Assembly (NCBI GenBank): GCA_963575745.1
Contig: CAUYUJ010012647.1
Span: 185,801-249,800 of the forward strand
Source: Prorocentrum cordatum
Lineage: Eukaryota; Sar; Dinophyceae; Prorocentrales; Prorocentraceae
Direction: 5' to 3'
DNA length: 64,000 bases
The notes below the pieces were generated by a model. The model was not told the DNA's origin and searched no databases. It was given only the letters and a program-made list of their open reading frames with translations. Of the stretch, positions 30,552 to 40,284 are shown in pieces (position 1 is the stretch's first letter; each line of letters opens with the position of its first letter). Both the position numbers and the translations under genes were made by a program.

Positions 30552-31145
30552 CGTGGGGAGCGCCTTTTTTGTTGCTTATCGCGGCCACAGTCGGACGAGC
30601 GCGCTCCCCCACTCGCAGACGAACTGCTCGCAAATGGCATGGATAAGGCCGCGGGGGATCCAGGATACATTGGACAAACTAGTAGATCCACGATCCGTGG
30701 GGAGCGCCTTGTTTTTTGCTTATCGCGGCCACAGTTGGACGAGCGCGCTGCACCACTCGCAGACCAACTACTCGCAAAGGGCATGGATCCGCCGCGGGGG
30801 ATCCAGGATACATTGGACAAACTAGTAGATCCACGATCCGTGGGGAGCGCATTTTGTTGCTTATCGCGCCCAGAGTTGGACGAGCGCGCTCGGCGGTGGA
30901 CACACCTCCCTTCGGTAAACCTCCCTCTAGGGAAAACGGCCTGGGACCGAAACCGACGCACCCGGACCCTCGAAAATGACGGCCGCGAGGCCCTCTCGCG
31001 AACCGAAACGGCTAATTCCTTGATCGACGTGTCAGGGTAGGAGGTCTGTCCACCCCCGAAGCGTTCCACTACTCGCAGAGTAACTACTCGCAAAGGGCAT
31101 GGATCCGCCGCGGGGGATCCACGATACATTGCACAAAGGCAGGCG
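30552..31145. repeat. 144-bp tandem repeat, three units, third interrupted
   Basis: Units begin CGTGGGGAGCGC at 30552, 30696 and 30839, and each runs through TTATCGCG, GACGAGCGCGCT, ACTCGCAGA and CGCGGGGGATCCA. The third unit is split by element C3 after GAGCGCGC and resumes with CCACTACTCGCAGAG. Confidence 0.88.
30890..31059. mobile_element. Family C element, copy C3, inside tandem repeat
   Basis: A 170-bp diverged copy: ends GGTGGACACACCTCC and GGAGGTCTGTCCACC, with the AATGACGGCCGCGAGGCCCTC core of C1 and C2. It interrupts the third 144-bp unit. Confidence 0.85.
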
Positions 31146-31227
31146 CATGGTTTTTCGGACGTTTGCGAGTAGGCACTTTGCGAGCAGTGGAACGCGCTCG
31201 GCGAATACTGGGCGTTCTGGGGGGAGG

Positions 31228-31425
31228 GGGATGGCAGCAGGAGAAAACAAACGCCATAAGCATAAACTGTTGGCGCTCCGCGCGGATTTCTTGGATCTGC
31301 GCCCAGACCCCCCTCCCTGGCGCGCGGAGCGCGCCAGGGGCGGCGCCGGAAGGGCCGCCAGGAGGGCCCGAGCGCGGATCCAAGAGATCCGCGCGGAGCC
31401 CCCAAAGACTGTGGTGCCCGACGTA
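31228..31425. mobile_element. Family D foldback element, copy D5
   Basis: Arms GCTCCGCGCGGATTTCTTGG and the complement CCAAGAGATCCGCGCGGAGC surround GGCGCGCGGAGCGCGCC. The outer ACGCCATAAGCATAAACT matches D6. Confidence 0.8.
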
Positions 31426-31500
31426 CGGCGGCAGTGCCAGGGACGCACCGAGGGGGGGGGGAGCGTTACGTCAGGAGGGGGGGGGAGCGGGGGGGAGGGG
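31408..31500. repeat. Dispersed repeat R, copy 1
   Basis: GACTGTGGTGCC.GACG, then GGGACGCAC.GAGGGG and GCGTTACGTCA between G-runs. Copy 2 is at 35094-35190, and the G-run-flanked GCGTTACGTCAT word also occurs at 33890 and, inverted, at 32497. Confidence 0.65.
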
Positions 31501-31599
31501 AAAGGACATAACGCGCGAGATGGCAGAACGCGCATGTAATGGCCTAGAGGGCTCAACAGAACACTCTCAGGGAGGCACGCAGAGGGCATCTGTCGCGGA

Positions 31600-31915
31600 C
31601 GCACTGGCCCGGGTCAGTGCAAACCCGGACGGCCAGGCTTCGCAGCGTCCTGCAGCGTCCTGCCGGATCCTGCAGGATGCTGCGCATCCGGGTCAACGCA
31701 GCCCTGGCCCTGCAGCATCCTGCAGGATCTGGCGCTCTGGTGCTGACCCCCGTTTGCTGCATCGACCCCCGTCCCAGAGCCCCCGAACAGGCTCCGCAAC
31801 ATCCTGCAGGATCCTGTAGGATCCTGCAGGATGCTGCACCTCCGGGTCAACGCAGCCCTGGCTCTGCAGCATCCTGCAGGATCTGGCGCTCTGGCGCTGA
31901 CCCCCGTTTGCATCG
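31600..31915. repeat. ATCCTGCAGGATC cluster, third locus
   Basis: The segment GGGTCAACGCAGCCCTGGC.CTGCAGCATCCTGCAGGATCTGGCGCTCTGG occurs twice (31690 and 31844), 154 bp apart. Related to 19565-19735 and 21870-22090. Confidence 0.8.
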
Positions 31916-31919
31916 ACCC

Positions 31920-32095
31920 CCGACCTCTTCCTCCTCCTCCTCCTCCTCCTCCTCCTCCTCTTCCTCCTCGTCTTCCTCCTCCTCCTCCTCCGCCTCCTCC
32001 TCCTGCTCCTCCTCCTCCTCCTCCTCCTCCTCCTCCTCCTCTCCTCCTCCTCCTCCCCCTCCCCCTCCTCAATCTCCTCCTCCTCCTGCTCGTGT
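31920..32095. repeat. TCC/CCT tract
   Basis: About 170 bp of TCC triplets following the CTGCAG cluster, as at 19456-19735 in mirrored order. Confidence 0.9.
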
Positions 32096-32419
32096 CGAAG
32101 CTCCCGAGTCTGCACCGCGCCGCCGCGCCCGGCTGGGGCCGTTCTCGGCCCAGGCCCTACACAGGGCCATCGAGAACCTCAGCGCGGAGGCCTCTCGCAG
32201 CTTCCGGGAGGCAGCTCGAGTGGACGTTCTCCTTCACGCACGGCGTTTGTAACGACATTGGGCGGAAGGTCTGGGGTCTGGCTCCGGACCACTGCTTACT
32301 GCCACTGTTTGCAGCAGTGCGCCATATGGGGGAGACCCCACCTGCTCGAAACAGGCGCCAGACAACAGCCAAGATGTTCTCCATGGGGGATGGGAGGGGG
32401 GGGCGAGGGCTTTGCGCCG

Positions 32420-33710
32420 ATCGGCATAAGAACGCGTTTTTTTATGTTCGGCGATGATGGGCGTCATGGGGGGAAGGAGGGCGAGGGGGGGCATGAAGTA
32501 ACGCCCCCCCTGCCGTTTGGCTCCAGCACCGCAGCCGCGCCCGCGCGCGCGACGGGACGAGCGACGAACGACGAGCGACGACGACGACGACGACGACAAC
32601 AACGGCGACGGCGACGACGACTACGTTAGCAGCATGTAGGTGGCGATATGCCCCACTGCGCCTGTGTACATCACAACGCTCGCGTGCACCACAGCGCGCG
32701 TGTCTACCACAGCGCCTGCGTACACCGCAGCAACCGTGTGCAACGCAGCGCAACACAGCGCCTGTGTACACCACAATGCTTGCGTGCACCGCAACGCCTG
32801 TGCACGCCACAGCGCGTGTCTACACCACAGCATCCGCGTGCAACGCAGCGTTGGTGTACACCAAAATGCCTGCGTGCATAAGACAGGTAGAAGGAGCATG
32901 TACGTGAGGATCTGCTGCGGACAACTAGACGCCACGCCAGGAAAGTGCAGATATTCAAATGCGACGTTTTTCCATCCTCCCTCCTCCTCCACCTCCTCCT
33001 CCTCCTCCTTACCCTCTGTCGCGCGGGTTGGCGCTACAGCGCACGTGCGCATCTCAGCGCGCACAACAAAATGGTCGATTGAATCGGTCCACTTGGCTCT
33101 CGGACGGCCAATTCAGTCGGAGCCTCCTGGACGCAGACGGGAGGAGTTAGGGTGATGCGGGCGGACTCGGGAGGACTCCAGCGGCGCTGCGTTGTCCATA
33201 AGTATTAGTTTATGTTGTTTTCTGTGGAAGCCACAAGCGTTCCATTTTGTCATAAGGATTCGGTCTAACATTCTATATACAACAGTGGTGCTGTGTTACA
33301 CACGGTTGCTGCGGTGCACACAGGCGCCGTGGTGTGCACAGGCAGCGCAATGCACGCAGGCATTGTGTACGCTGGTGCTGTGTTGCACACGGCTCATGTG
33401 GTGTACGCATGCGCTGTGGTGTGCACAAGAGTTGTTGTGCCAGCAAGCACGGTGGCACAAACTGACGCTGTGTTGCACGCGGCTGCTGTGGTGTACATAG
33501 GCGGTGTCGTGTACACAGGCGCTGTGGTGCACGCAGGCATTGTGGTGTACACAAGCGTTGTGGTGCAAATCACCACCCACATGCTGGCGCTACCTGTCCT
33601 CCGTCATTTCTAAGCATTCCCAGACGCCGCTGGCGCGAAACGTGACGTCATCGACCCCTTCCACCCCCCCCTAAATGATTGCCGTCGTCGGCCCAGAATA
33701 CAAAACAGGC
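32420..33710. repeat. 1.3-kb imperfect foldback with inverted minisatellite arms
   Basis: The left edge (about 32425-32480) and the right edge (about 33650-33710) are imperfectly complementary. Inside them CAGCATGTAGGTGGCGAT (32630) pairs with the complement near 33575. The arms are two arrays of roughly 16-bp ACCACAGCGCCTGTGTAC units, in one orientation at 32650-32885 and the opposite at 33285-33570. A short TCC run is near 32985-33010. No gene is present. Confidence 0.65.
32570..32628. repeat. CGA microsatellite
   Basis: ACGACGACG run at the inner side of the left foldback edge, mirrored by the CGA run at 33770-33808. Confidence 0.8.
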
Positions 33711-33765
33711 TTCAGCCGCGTCCGCGCGCACGACGACTATGAGCGACGAGCGACAAGCCACAAGC

Positions 33766-33769
<4 letters not shown>

Positions 33770-33806
<37 letters not shown>

Positions 33807-33808
33807 CG
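33770..33808. repeat. CGA microsatellite
   Basis: Pure ACGACG triplets. Confidence 0.9.
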
Positions 33809-34019
33809 GACCAGACTCGTATGTGGATTCCGACGCGGACACCTGCGCGGATCCCAATGCGCACGGCGGCTGCGCCCAGAGCGCACTGGGGGGGGGGCGT
33901 TACGTCATAGGGGGGGGGAGCGGGGGCCATGGCGCCCGTCATGCCCGAAGCAACGAAGGAACGGGCTCAAACAATGAATTACACCAGAGAAAAGGCCCAA
34001 TCAGTGGATGGCTTTCGCA

Positions 34020-34125
34020 GAGGAGATCGGCCGGGAACCCAGGAACCCGGGAACCCAGAACCCACCGAAATCGGCCCAAAAACAACAACGGGGAACCTGG
34101 GAACCCGGAACCGGGAACCCAGCCT
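34020..34125. repeat. GGGAACCC minisatellite
   Basis: Repeats of GGAACCCGGGAACCC interrupted by AAAACAACAACGG. Confidence 0.8.
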
Positions 34126-34489
34126 GCTACCATAATCGGCGGCAATTCCGCTAGGACCCCTTCAGTGCAAGCACTGATTGGGGAATAAAGAACACGATCA
34201 CCAACGCGGAAGTGTTTGTCAATTCTCGGCCCCGGGGGGTACTCGCCGGGCCCTGGGACCGTCAACAAAAACGGCCACCGTCAACAAAAACGATCCTGGC
34301 TGAAGAGCCGACCGAGGAGGAAAGGTCCAGACTCCGGGGACCCTTTGAGGAACTCCAGACGTCGGATGCCTGCGAGGGGGGAAAACGAAAGGGGCCAGGC
34401 ACTCTCAGAAAAGGCGGGGCGTCTCAGCAGCCCTTCGGTCTTCCGAGAAGCCCCCCTGTGGCTCTAGACCCAGACATCCGACGATGTGA

Positions 34490-34718
34490 GAAGACGAAGA
34501 AAAAACGCCATAAACATAAACTTTTGGCGCTCCGCGCGGACTTCTTGCATCTGCGCTGGACACCCCTCCCTGGCGCGCGGAGCGCGCCAGGGGCGGCGCC
34601 AGAGGCGCCAACGTGTGGGCCCATGCGCCGATCCAAGTAAGCAACGCGGGGTGCCAAAAGTTTCTGCCCATGCTGCTGTTTCTTCTTCTTCGAGAGAAGC
34701 TCCCAGACCCACACGTCA
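34490..34718. mobile_element. Family D foldback element, copy D6
   Basis: About 229 bp. Arms GAAGAAAAAACGCC, AAACTTTTGGCGCTCCG and their imperfect complements surround GGCGCGCGGAGCGCGCC. Flanks GACGATGTGA (34480-34489) and GACGACGTGA (34719-34728) match at 9 of 10. The locus 25735-25812 resembles the same site without the insertion. Confidence 0.75.
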
Positions 34719-35093
34719 GACGACGTGATCACTTGTCCAAGGCGTGGCCCCAGAGGTCCCGACCCCTTCCCTGGGCCAAGTCCTCGCCGCCCCATATCCA
34801 CTTTTGGTGACCCCGCGGCCCGGCTCCGGGCTGACCCCCGTTGCATTGACCCCCGTCTCTTGAGCCCCGAGCCCAACTCGACGAAAAACCGCCAGGTCGA
34901 AGAACTCCTATCGTCGATCGTCGGACGTCCGTCGTCGGACGTCGGACGTCGGGGGACAGAGTTTAGAAAGCTCCCCAGAAGGCCAGGGGCATCTCAACCT
35001 TGTGAGAAAATTCGCCCCTTCTGCTGGGAACAACAACAAAATATATAGTACATTTTGTCGCGGCGCATAATGTAACGTCCCCGCCCCCAACCG

Positions 35094-35190
35094 TGACAGA
35101 CTGTGGTGCCGGACGCAGTGCGGCGTTGCTCGGGACGCACTGGGAGGGAATCGTGGCGTTTACGAGGGGGGGATGGGGGGGGGTGGAGCA
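35094..35190. repeat. Dispersed repeat R, copy 2
   Basis: GACTGTGGTGCCGGACG, GGGACGCACTGGGAGGG and GGCGTTTACGAGGGGGGG match 31408-31500 in order. Confidence 0.65.
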
Positions 35191-35199
35191 TCACGCGCA

Positions 35200-35445
35200 T
35201 TATGGCCCGGACAAAATCAAAAACTCAAGGTACCCGATACCGCCGCTCCCCGAGCTCTTCCCTGGGGGCGTTCTGGCCATCATCTCGCGGCGCAGCCAGT
35301 GCTGCAGACGAGGGCCTCCCGAGAGGCCCGCCACGGTGGCAACGCGGCAGGAGGCAACCAGATCGGCGGGCCCGCCCGCTGGGCGCGCCGCCGCCTGGGC
35401 CCTGGCCCCGGCGCGGGGCGTGCGCGCGCCCTCCTGGCCGAGGCC
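35200..35445. other. No supported gene
   Basis: GC-rich unique sequence between repeat R and element J2. Confidence 0.4.
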
Positions 35446-35450
35446 AGGAG

Positions 35451-35842
35451 TTTGGACGCCCGACGTGGGTACTCCAGCTTTCGCAAGAAAGGGAGGGGGG
35501 TCTCATTTCGGGGGGGGGTCTCTTCCAGGCTATCTTGGAGGGCCTGGGGGGTCTGGGGACGATGTTTTAGAGGGTTCTCCCACGGGGGAGGTCTGAAATG
35601 GCTTGTCTTGGAGGGTCCAGACCCCCTCCCTTTTATTACGAAATCTGGAGTACGGAAAGAATGGGCACAATGCCCAACAACGCATGCTGTCCCAAACCCA
35701 CAGCGGCCGCTGCTGGGCAGGCGGCCTTCTGCCTCGAATGGCCGCAGGCCGCGGCGGCGTGGACGGCGAGTCCCGTTCAGAATGCACAAGATCCGCCGTT
35801 GGGCATAGTGCCCATTCCTTTTCGTGCCCAGGTCGCTCGTGC
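35451..35842. mobile_element. Family J element, copy J2, split by M
   Basis: The left terminus TTTGGACGCCCGACGTGGGTAC is separated by M from the remainder (TACGGAAAGAATGGGCACAATGCCC onward). The rest aligns with J1 to its end, and AGGAG flanks it (35446-35450 and 35843-35847). Subtracting M and one TAC leaves 211 bp against 213 bp in J1. Confidence 0.9.
35473..35650. mobile_element. Element M nested in J2
   Basis: A 178-bp element with ends TCCAGCTTTCGCAA and the complement of TCCAGATTTCGTAA, followed on both arms by AAAGGGAGGGGG. The 3-bp target duplication TAC (35470-35472 and 35651-35653) is proved by J1, which has a single TAC at the same place. Short inverted repeats and a 3-bp duplication occur in PIF/Harbinger and CACTA groups; which applies is open. 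Confidence 0.92.
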
Positions 35843-35934
35843 AGGAGGAGGGTCGGCATACAGCCCGGGCACGGTGGCGGTGCGAGCGCCTGCCCGCAGG
35901 GAAGGAGTAAAACAGGGCTAGGATCGGGATAAAT

Positions 35935-35992
35935 CGCTCCAGAGCGTTCCGGAGCGCTCTCAGAGCGTTCCGGAACGCTCTGGAGCGGCCGC
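35935..35992. repeat. GAGCGTTCCGGAGCGCTC palindrome cluster
   Basis: Four overlapping copies of CCAGAGCGTTCCGG/GAGCGCTC form a compact inverted repeat centred near 35964. Confidence 0.75.
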
Positions 35993-35999
35993 GGCGCCC

Positions 36000-37195
36000 A
36001 ATACATCCTCCAAACCCGCCGATTCTCAGAGATTTCGAGTTATCCCGATCCGATTTTGTCCCGATCTTCGCGTCGTTTGAAGGAGGGCCCCGGAGGCAGG
36101 GCTCGCGCCGTGGCCGCCGGCCTCTCTATTGGCCGCTTTTATCGGCCCATGGAAGGGGGCCCCTCGCCCGGCCGCGGGGGCGGTCAGAGAACGGGCTCGG
36201 GAGGAGCAGCCACGCCCAGCGGGACAGGGCCGGGGCTTCCGGGGGCCAAGGTACAGTCGGGACTGACTGGAGAGGACACTTCTTCTTTTTTTACGGCCGC
36301 AGGCGAAGGCGCCAGCGGCGGGCGATTGGAGAGGACACGCGAGAGGACAAAAAGGCCCTCCCGAGGGCCACACTGCCACAGGAGTGTGAGGAGACGTGGG
36401 TCGCGAGGCTCAGGACACAAAAAGGGTGCCCTGGAGTTGGCAGGGTCGACCTGAGAATCGGTCTCGACTGTGGTTCGGAAACCAAGACCGAGCAACACGC
36501 TCGGGGCGCGAGCTCGTGCTCCCTCGCGGAGCTTTTTCCCCAACGCCCTATTGTGCGGGGATGATCACGGCACGCCACGGGTGCACGCTCAGACTCAGAG
36601 GCAGAAGACGGCACCCCAGATACTGTGCGATCGGATCATGAGGATGCGCGGAAAGGATGTAAGGCCCTTGAACGCCCTAATCGCACGAGCCCTTGAGGAC
36701 GTGAGTGGCTTAGCAAGCTCGTCCGTCCACCCCCCCCTTCTTCCCCTTCAGAAAGGGCTTCCCTCTTCCCCGTCTGACTACGTGCCCGCCCCCTCCCAAA
36801 CTCAACCAGCTGCCTTCTCGAAGCCACGCCGACCCCCTCACGCGCAATCCCTGTGTCAAAAGCCATGTAACATACACTCTGCGGACCGTCCGCGGGGCTT
36901 CCTGCGATCACTTAGCATCTCAATGTTTGACATGGGCGGCGGGAGGACAGCACATCGCCTGATACGCGCAGGAACACAATCGCCGGCCAAAACTGGTGCA
37001 AAGTGATTGCGGGCGCACGTGCCGTACACCATGAGGGCCACCCCGAGGCAAGTCCGCATCGGCTCTGGGCAGGAAGAGTGGTGGGGGGGGGGGGGGACGA
37101 TGTGCTTCCTGCGACCCCGCCCCGTTCCTCCCCATTCAGGGAGGAGGGGAGGCGCGCGCGCAACGATGGAATGGGCAGGCCTGGAGCGAGAAGAC
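36000..37195. other. No supported gene
   Basis: Only short overlapping frames. A weak family F fragment (GGATGCGCGGAAAGGATGTAAGG) is at 36643-36700. A G-run is at 37082-37096. Confidence 0.45.
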
Positions 37196-37204
37196 GGGCG
37201 GCCG

Positions 37205-37395
37205 GGAGGACGAGTAGGAGGAGGAGGAGGAGGAGGAGGAGGAGGAGGAGGAGGAGGAGGACAGAGGAGGACAGAGGAGGGAGGATGGGGTAGGGGGAGG
37301 ATAGAGAAGAGGGCGAGGAGGAGGGTGAGGTGGGAGGGAGGAGGAGGGAGGTGGACCTGCACGACGACGACGACGACGACGACACGATGACGACG
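37205..37395. repeat. GGA tract followed by CGA run
   Basis: GGAGGA triplets at 37210-37290 and 37310-37350, then CGACGA at 37361-37385. Confidence 0.85.
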
Positions 37396-37727
37396 ACTGC
37401 ATGTTACGGGACGCGGGCGCCGTTGTCACCCTCATCGTCGTCGTTGCCGCACTCGTCGTCGCCCGTGTCGTTGTTGTCGTCCTCGCCTTCCTCCGTGTCG
37501 GCGGAGACGCCGTCTGCCCGTTGTCGTCGTCGTCATCGTCATTGCCCTCGTCATTGTTGTCGCCCACGTCGCGACTCTAGGAGCTGTGTTCGATTCGTTA
37601 CTTTCTCAGTGCCTGAAAGGGTGGCGGCTAGCGATGCGGCCAGCCTCGGAGCACCAACGAAGATGGGCCTTGCTCCGAATACCCGTCGAAGACGAGGGCG
37701 AGGACGACGACGGAGGAACAAAATACG

Positions 37728-37880
37728 GCACAGGCACAAACTGTCAGAGGCCCGAGAGGATTTTCCGGATCGGCGCTGGAATCCCCTCGCCCGAGGCGGA
37801 CCTCCAACAATATGTGTGTTGTGCGTAAATATTTCCGCATCTTCGATCTGCGACCACCTGCGAACCCCACCCGTACGGGT
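37728..37880. repeat. Partial family D copy
   Basis: GGCACAAACTGTCAGAGGCCCG, GGATTTTCCGGATCGGCGCTGG and CCCCTCGCC follow the left arm of D elements; a right arm is not clear. Confidence 0.4.
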
Positions 37881-38019
37881 ACCCTCAGCGCGAGGTACTG
37901 GACACCCCAGCTGGCGTTTCAGAAATCTGGCCTGCAGGGGGAGAGTTCGCATGTTGATGGGCCTGTTTTCTACCACCACCACCACCACCACCATAAGTTG
38001 GAGGGGGGAAGGAGGTGGA

Positions 38020-38092
38020 GGATGATGAGGAGGAGGAGGAGGAGGAGGACGAAGAGGAGGAGGAGGAGGAAGAAGAGGACCCCCTCCCCCTC
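38020..38092. repeat. GGA tract
   Basis: GAGGAGGAGG triplets. Confidence 0.85.
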
Positions 38093-38284
38093 CTACTGAT
38101 GGTGGTGGCGGCGGAAAACGGGCCACCACATGTGGCTGCCGATTCGAGACGACGACGGCGGCGGCGACCAGCGACGAGGCGCCTTCAGCGCGGCCGCCGC
38201 CTCCCGGGGAGGCCCGTGCACGACCACGCGCCCGGCGCCCGTTGCGGCGGAGCGAACGCCGCAGCCGCTGGCCCTGAGCAAGAA

Positions 38285-38286
38285 CC

Positions 38287-38319
<33 letters not shown>

Positions 38320-38570
38320 TGACCACCACCACTACCATCACCATCATAACCACCACCACCGCCGAGACCAGAATGACGACGGCGACGACGGCGACAGCGA
38401 CGACGGCCGCGACGACGGCGACGACGACGGCGACAACGGCGACGACGACGGCGACGACGGCGACGGAGACGACGAGACGATGACGACGACGGCGACGGTG
38501 ACGACGACAACGCCGCCGGCGCCGCCAACGGCGACGACGACGACGACGACGACTGTCGCGATCACGACGT
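38285..38570. repeat. CGACGA/GACGGC tract
   Basis: About 280 bp of GAC/CGA triplets with CAC interruptions. Asp-rich and Val-rich frames of 200 residues or more through it are repeat translations. Confidence 0.9.
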
Positions 38571-38778
38571 CTGCTTTTCATAGACTTGACCTCCTTGGGC
38601 CCAGCCTGAACCCTGGGGCCGTCAAAAAGGAACACCCACCCTCCACGACGACGACGACGACAAGCGGACCCGCTCGGACCCCGGACCTCGGGGCCACCAG
38701 AAAAGGGCCCCCTCCATTCTCCGTCTGAGGCTGCCGCGAGTGACCTTGGCCCAAGGTGCTTCAACTTTCTTCTTTGGT

Positions 38779-38930
38779 GGCCACACGTGAGCCCTGCTCC
38801 CCACCCCCCGCGATTTCCAAGGGGGGGGACGGGGGTTCACTCCGCTCGGGAGCCCCAGAACGAAGCGACCCCCCCCCCCACCCCCGCGAGAACGCGTGGG
38901 GGGGAGGGGAGAAAGGGCTCACGAGGGGCC
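38779..38930. mobile_element. Palindromic element, copy V2
   Basis: About 152 bp. Outer GGCCACACGTGAGCCC pairs with the complement GGGCTCACGAGGGGCC. The interior CCGCGATTTCCAAGGGG and TTCACTCCGCTCGGGAGC correspond to V1. The arms are more diverged than in V1. Confidence 0.75.
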
Positions 38931-39116
38931 ACCGACTCCTGCCGCCTTGGGGTGTCCTGTGGAAGAAAGGCCTCGCAAATGGGGGTGCTCTTGTGGGGGC
39001 CGCCGGGGCCTCCCCGGGGAAAGACGGGCGTCTCGGGGCCACCACCGGCGACGCCGGACTCCGCGAGCCTGCTCTCTGCTGTCAAGCGATTGACGGCACG
39101 CACCGGGGGGACAGGG

Positions 39117-39207
39117 GGGAGGGGGAAAGGCATCTTAGGAGGCTGCTTCTTGGAAGGCGGCGGCTTTGCCTCTATAGACAGCGCCCACGCCTTCTAAGAA
39201 GCCTGCC
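39117..39207. mobile_element. Hairpin repeat O, copy O2
   Basis: GGCATCTTAGGAGGCTGCTTCT to GCCTTCTAAGAAGC around CTCTATAGAC. It is nearly identical to O3, which starts 360 bp further right. Confidence 0.75.
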
Positions 39208-39209
39208 CC

Positions 39210-39475
39210 TTGCTGCCAAGCGATTGGCGGCACGCACAGGGTGGGTAGGGTTAAGTTGCTCCCATCGTACTTAAGGACCACATCCCGGAAATGATTTCGA
39301 GCACCCAGAAAAGCGTCGAGAGAGTGTCGAAGGAGTGTCGAAAGAGCGTCGGGCGAGTGTCTTCCAGGGCCCGACACGTGGAAACCCTCGAGTTTCGGTG
39401 TTTGTTCTGGTGCTCGAGATTATTCCTGGTGATCAAGGTTATAAAATAGGTTGGAACATCATAAGGGTAGGGGGG
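39210..39475. other. Spacer between O2 and O3, no gene
   Basis: Contains GTGTCGAA(A/G)G words repeated near 39320-39360. The AAGCGATTG.CGGCACGCAC word occurs just left of O2 (39085) and just right of it (39220). Confidence 0.5.
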
Positions 39476-39476
39476 G

Positions 39477-39567
39477 AGGGGAAAAGGCATCTTAGGAGGC
39501 TGCTTCTCGGAAGGCGGCGGCTTTGCCTCTGTAGACTGTGCCCACGCCTTCTAAGAAGCAGGGTTTT
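39477..39567. mobile_element. Hairpin repeat O, copy O3
   Basis: Same hairpin as O2 with CTCTGTAGAC at the centre. Confidence 0.75.
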
Positions 39568-39589
39568 TCTAAGGAGCATTCCCCCCGGG

Positions 39590-39800
39590 AGCCTCCGGAC
39601 GGGAAGGGGGGGAGCCCTTCAGACAGGAAGGGGGGTCCTTCGGAAGGGACGGGGCGGTCTTCGGACGGGAAGGGGCGGTCCGTGGACGGGAAGGGGGGGG
39701 CCTTCGGATGACAAAGGGGGGGCCTTCGGACGGGGAAGGGCGGGTCTTCGAACGGGAATTGAGGGCCTTCGGACGGGAAGGGAAGGCCTTCGGCCCCTCT
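39590..39800. repeat. CCTTCGGACGGGAAGGGG minisatellite
   Basis: About eight degenerate units of roughly 25-27 bp with consensus CTTCGGACGGGAAGGGG.GG. Frames give Gly/Arg or Pro/Ser repeats. Confidence 0.85.
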
Positions 39801-39924
39801 GCGCGTGGCCAGTCCTGGGGGAAACGGGTCCTGGGCCACGGAGCCTTGCCCCAGGACTGGTTTCTGAGAACCCCCAGGCCCGTGGAGGGCCCCAGGCGGC
39901 TGAAAGCGGCGAAGCCTCTCAAGG

Positions 39925-40278
39925 CTCGGTGGCAACGCATGGGAGCCTCCCATACCGTCTTGTCGGCTCTTGCGAGTCGACACTAGTCGACGCTAAATCG
40001 ACGCTCATCGACGCTCAATCGACGCTAGATCGACGCTGAATCGACGCGAATCGAAGCTAACCGACACTAAATCGGAGCTACCTCATCGACTCCCAGACGC
40101 GAAATCGACGCTAATCGACGCTAAATCGACGCTACATCGACGCTGAATCGACGCGAATCGACGCTAACCGACACTAAATCGGCGCTACCTCATCGACTCC
40201 CAAACGCTAAACCGACGCTAATCGACGCCAAAAACGGAATTCAGAGGGTATACCAGGCTCCCATGATTTGCTACCGAA
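39925..40278. mobile_element. Family B iteron-bearing element, copy B2
   Basis: A 354-bp copy with ends CTCGGTGGCAACGCATGGGAG and the complement of TTCGGTAGCAAATCATGGGAG. A perfect 6-bp duplication TCAAGG lies at 39919-39924 and 40279-40284. The TCGACGCTAAA iteron run is about twice that of B1 and contains two copies of the CTCATCGACTCCCA interruption, so the interior has expanded by duplication. Confidence 0.9.
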
Positions 40279-40284
40279 TCAAGG

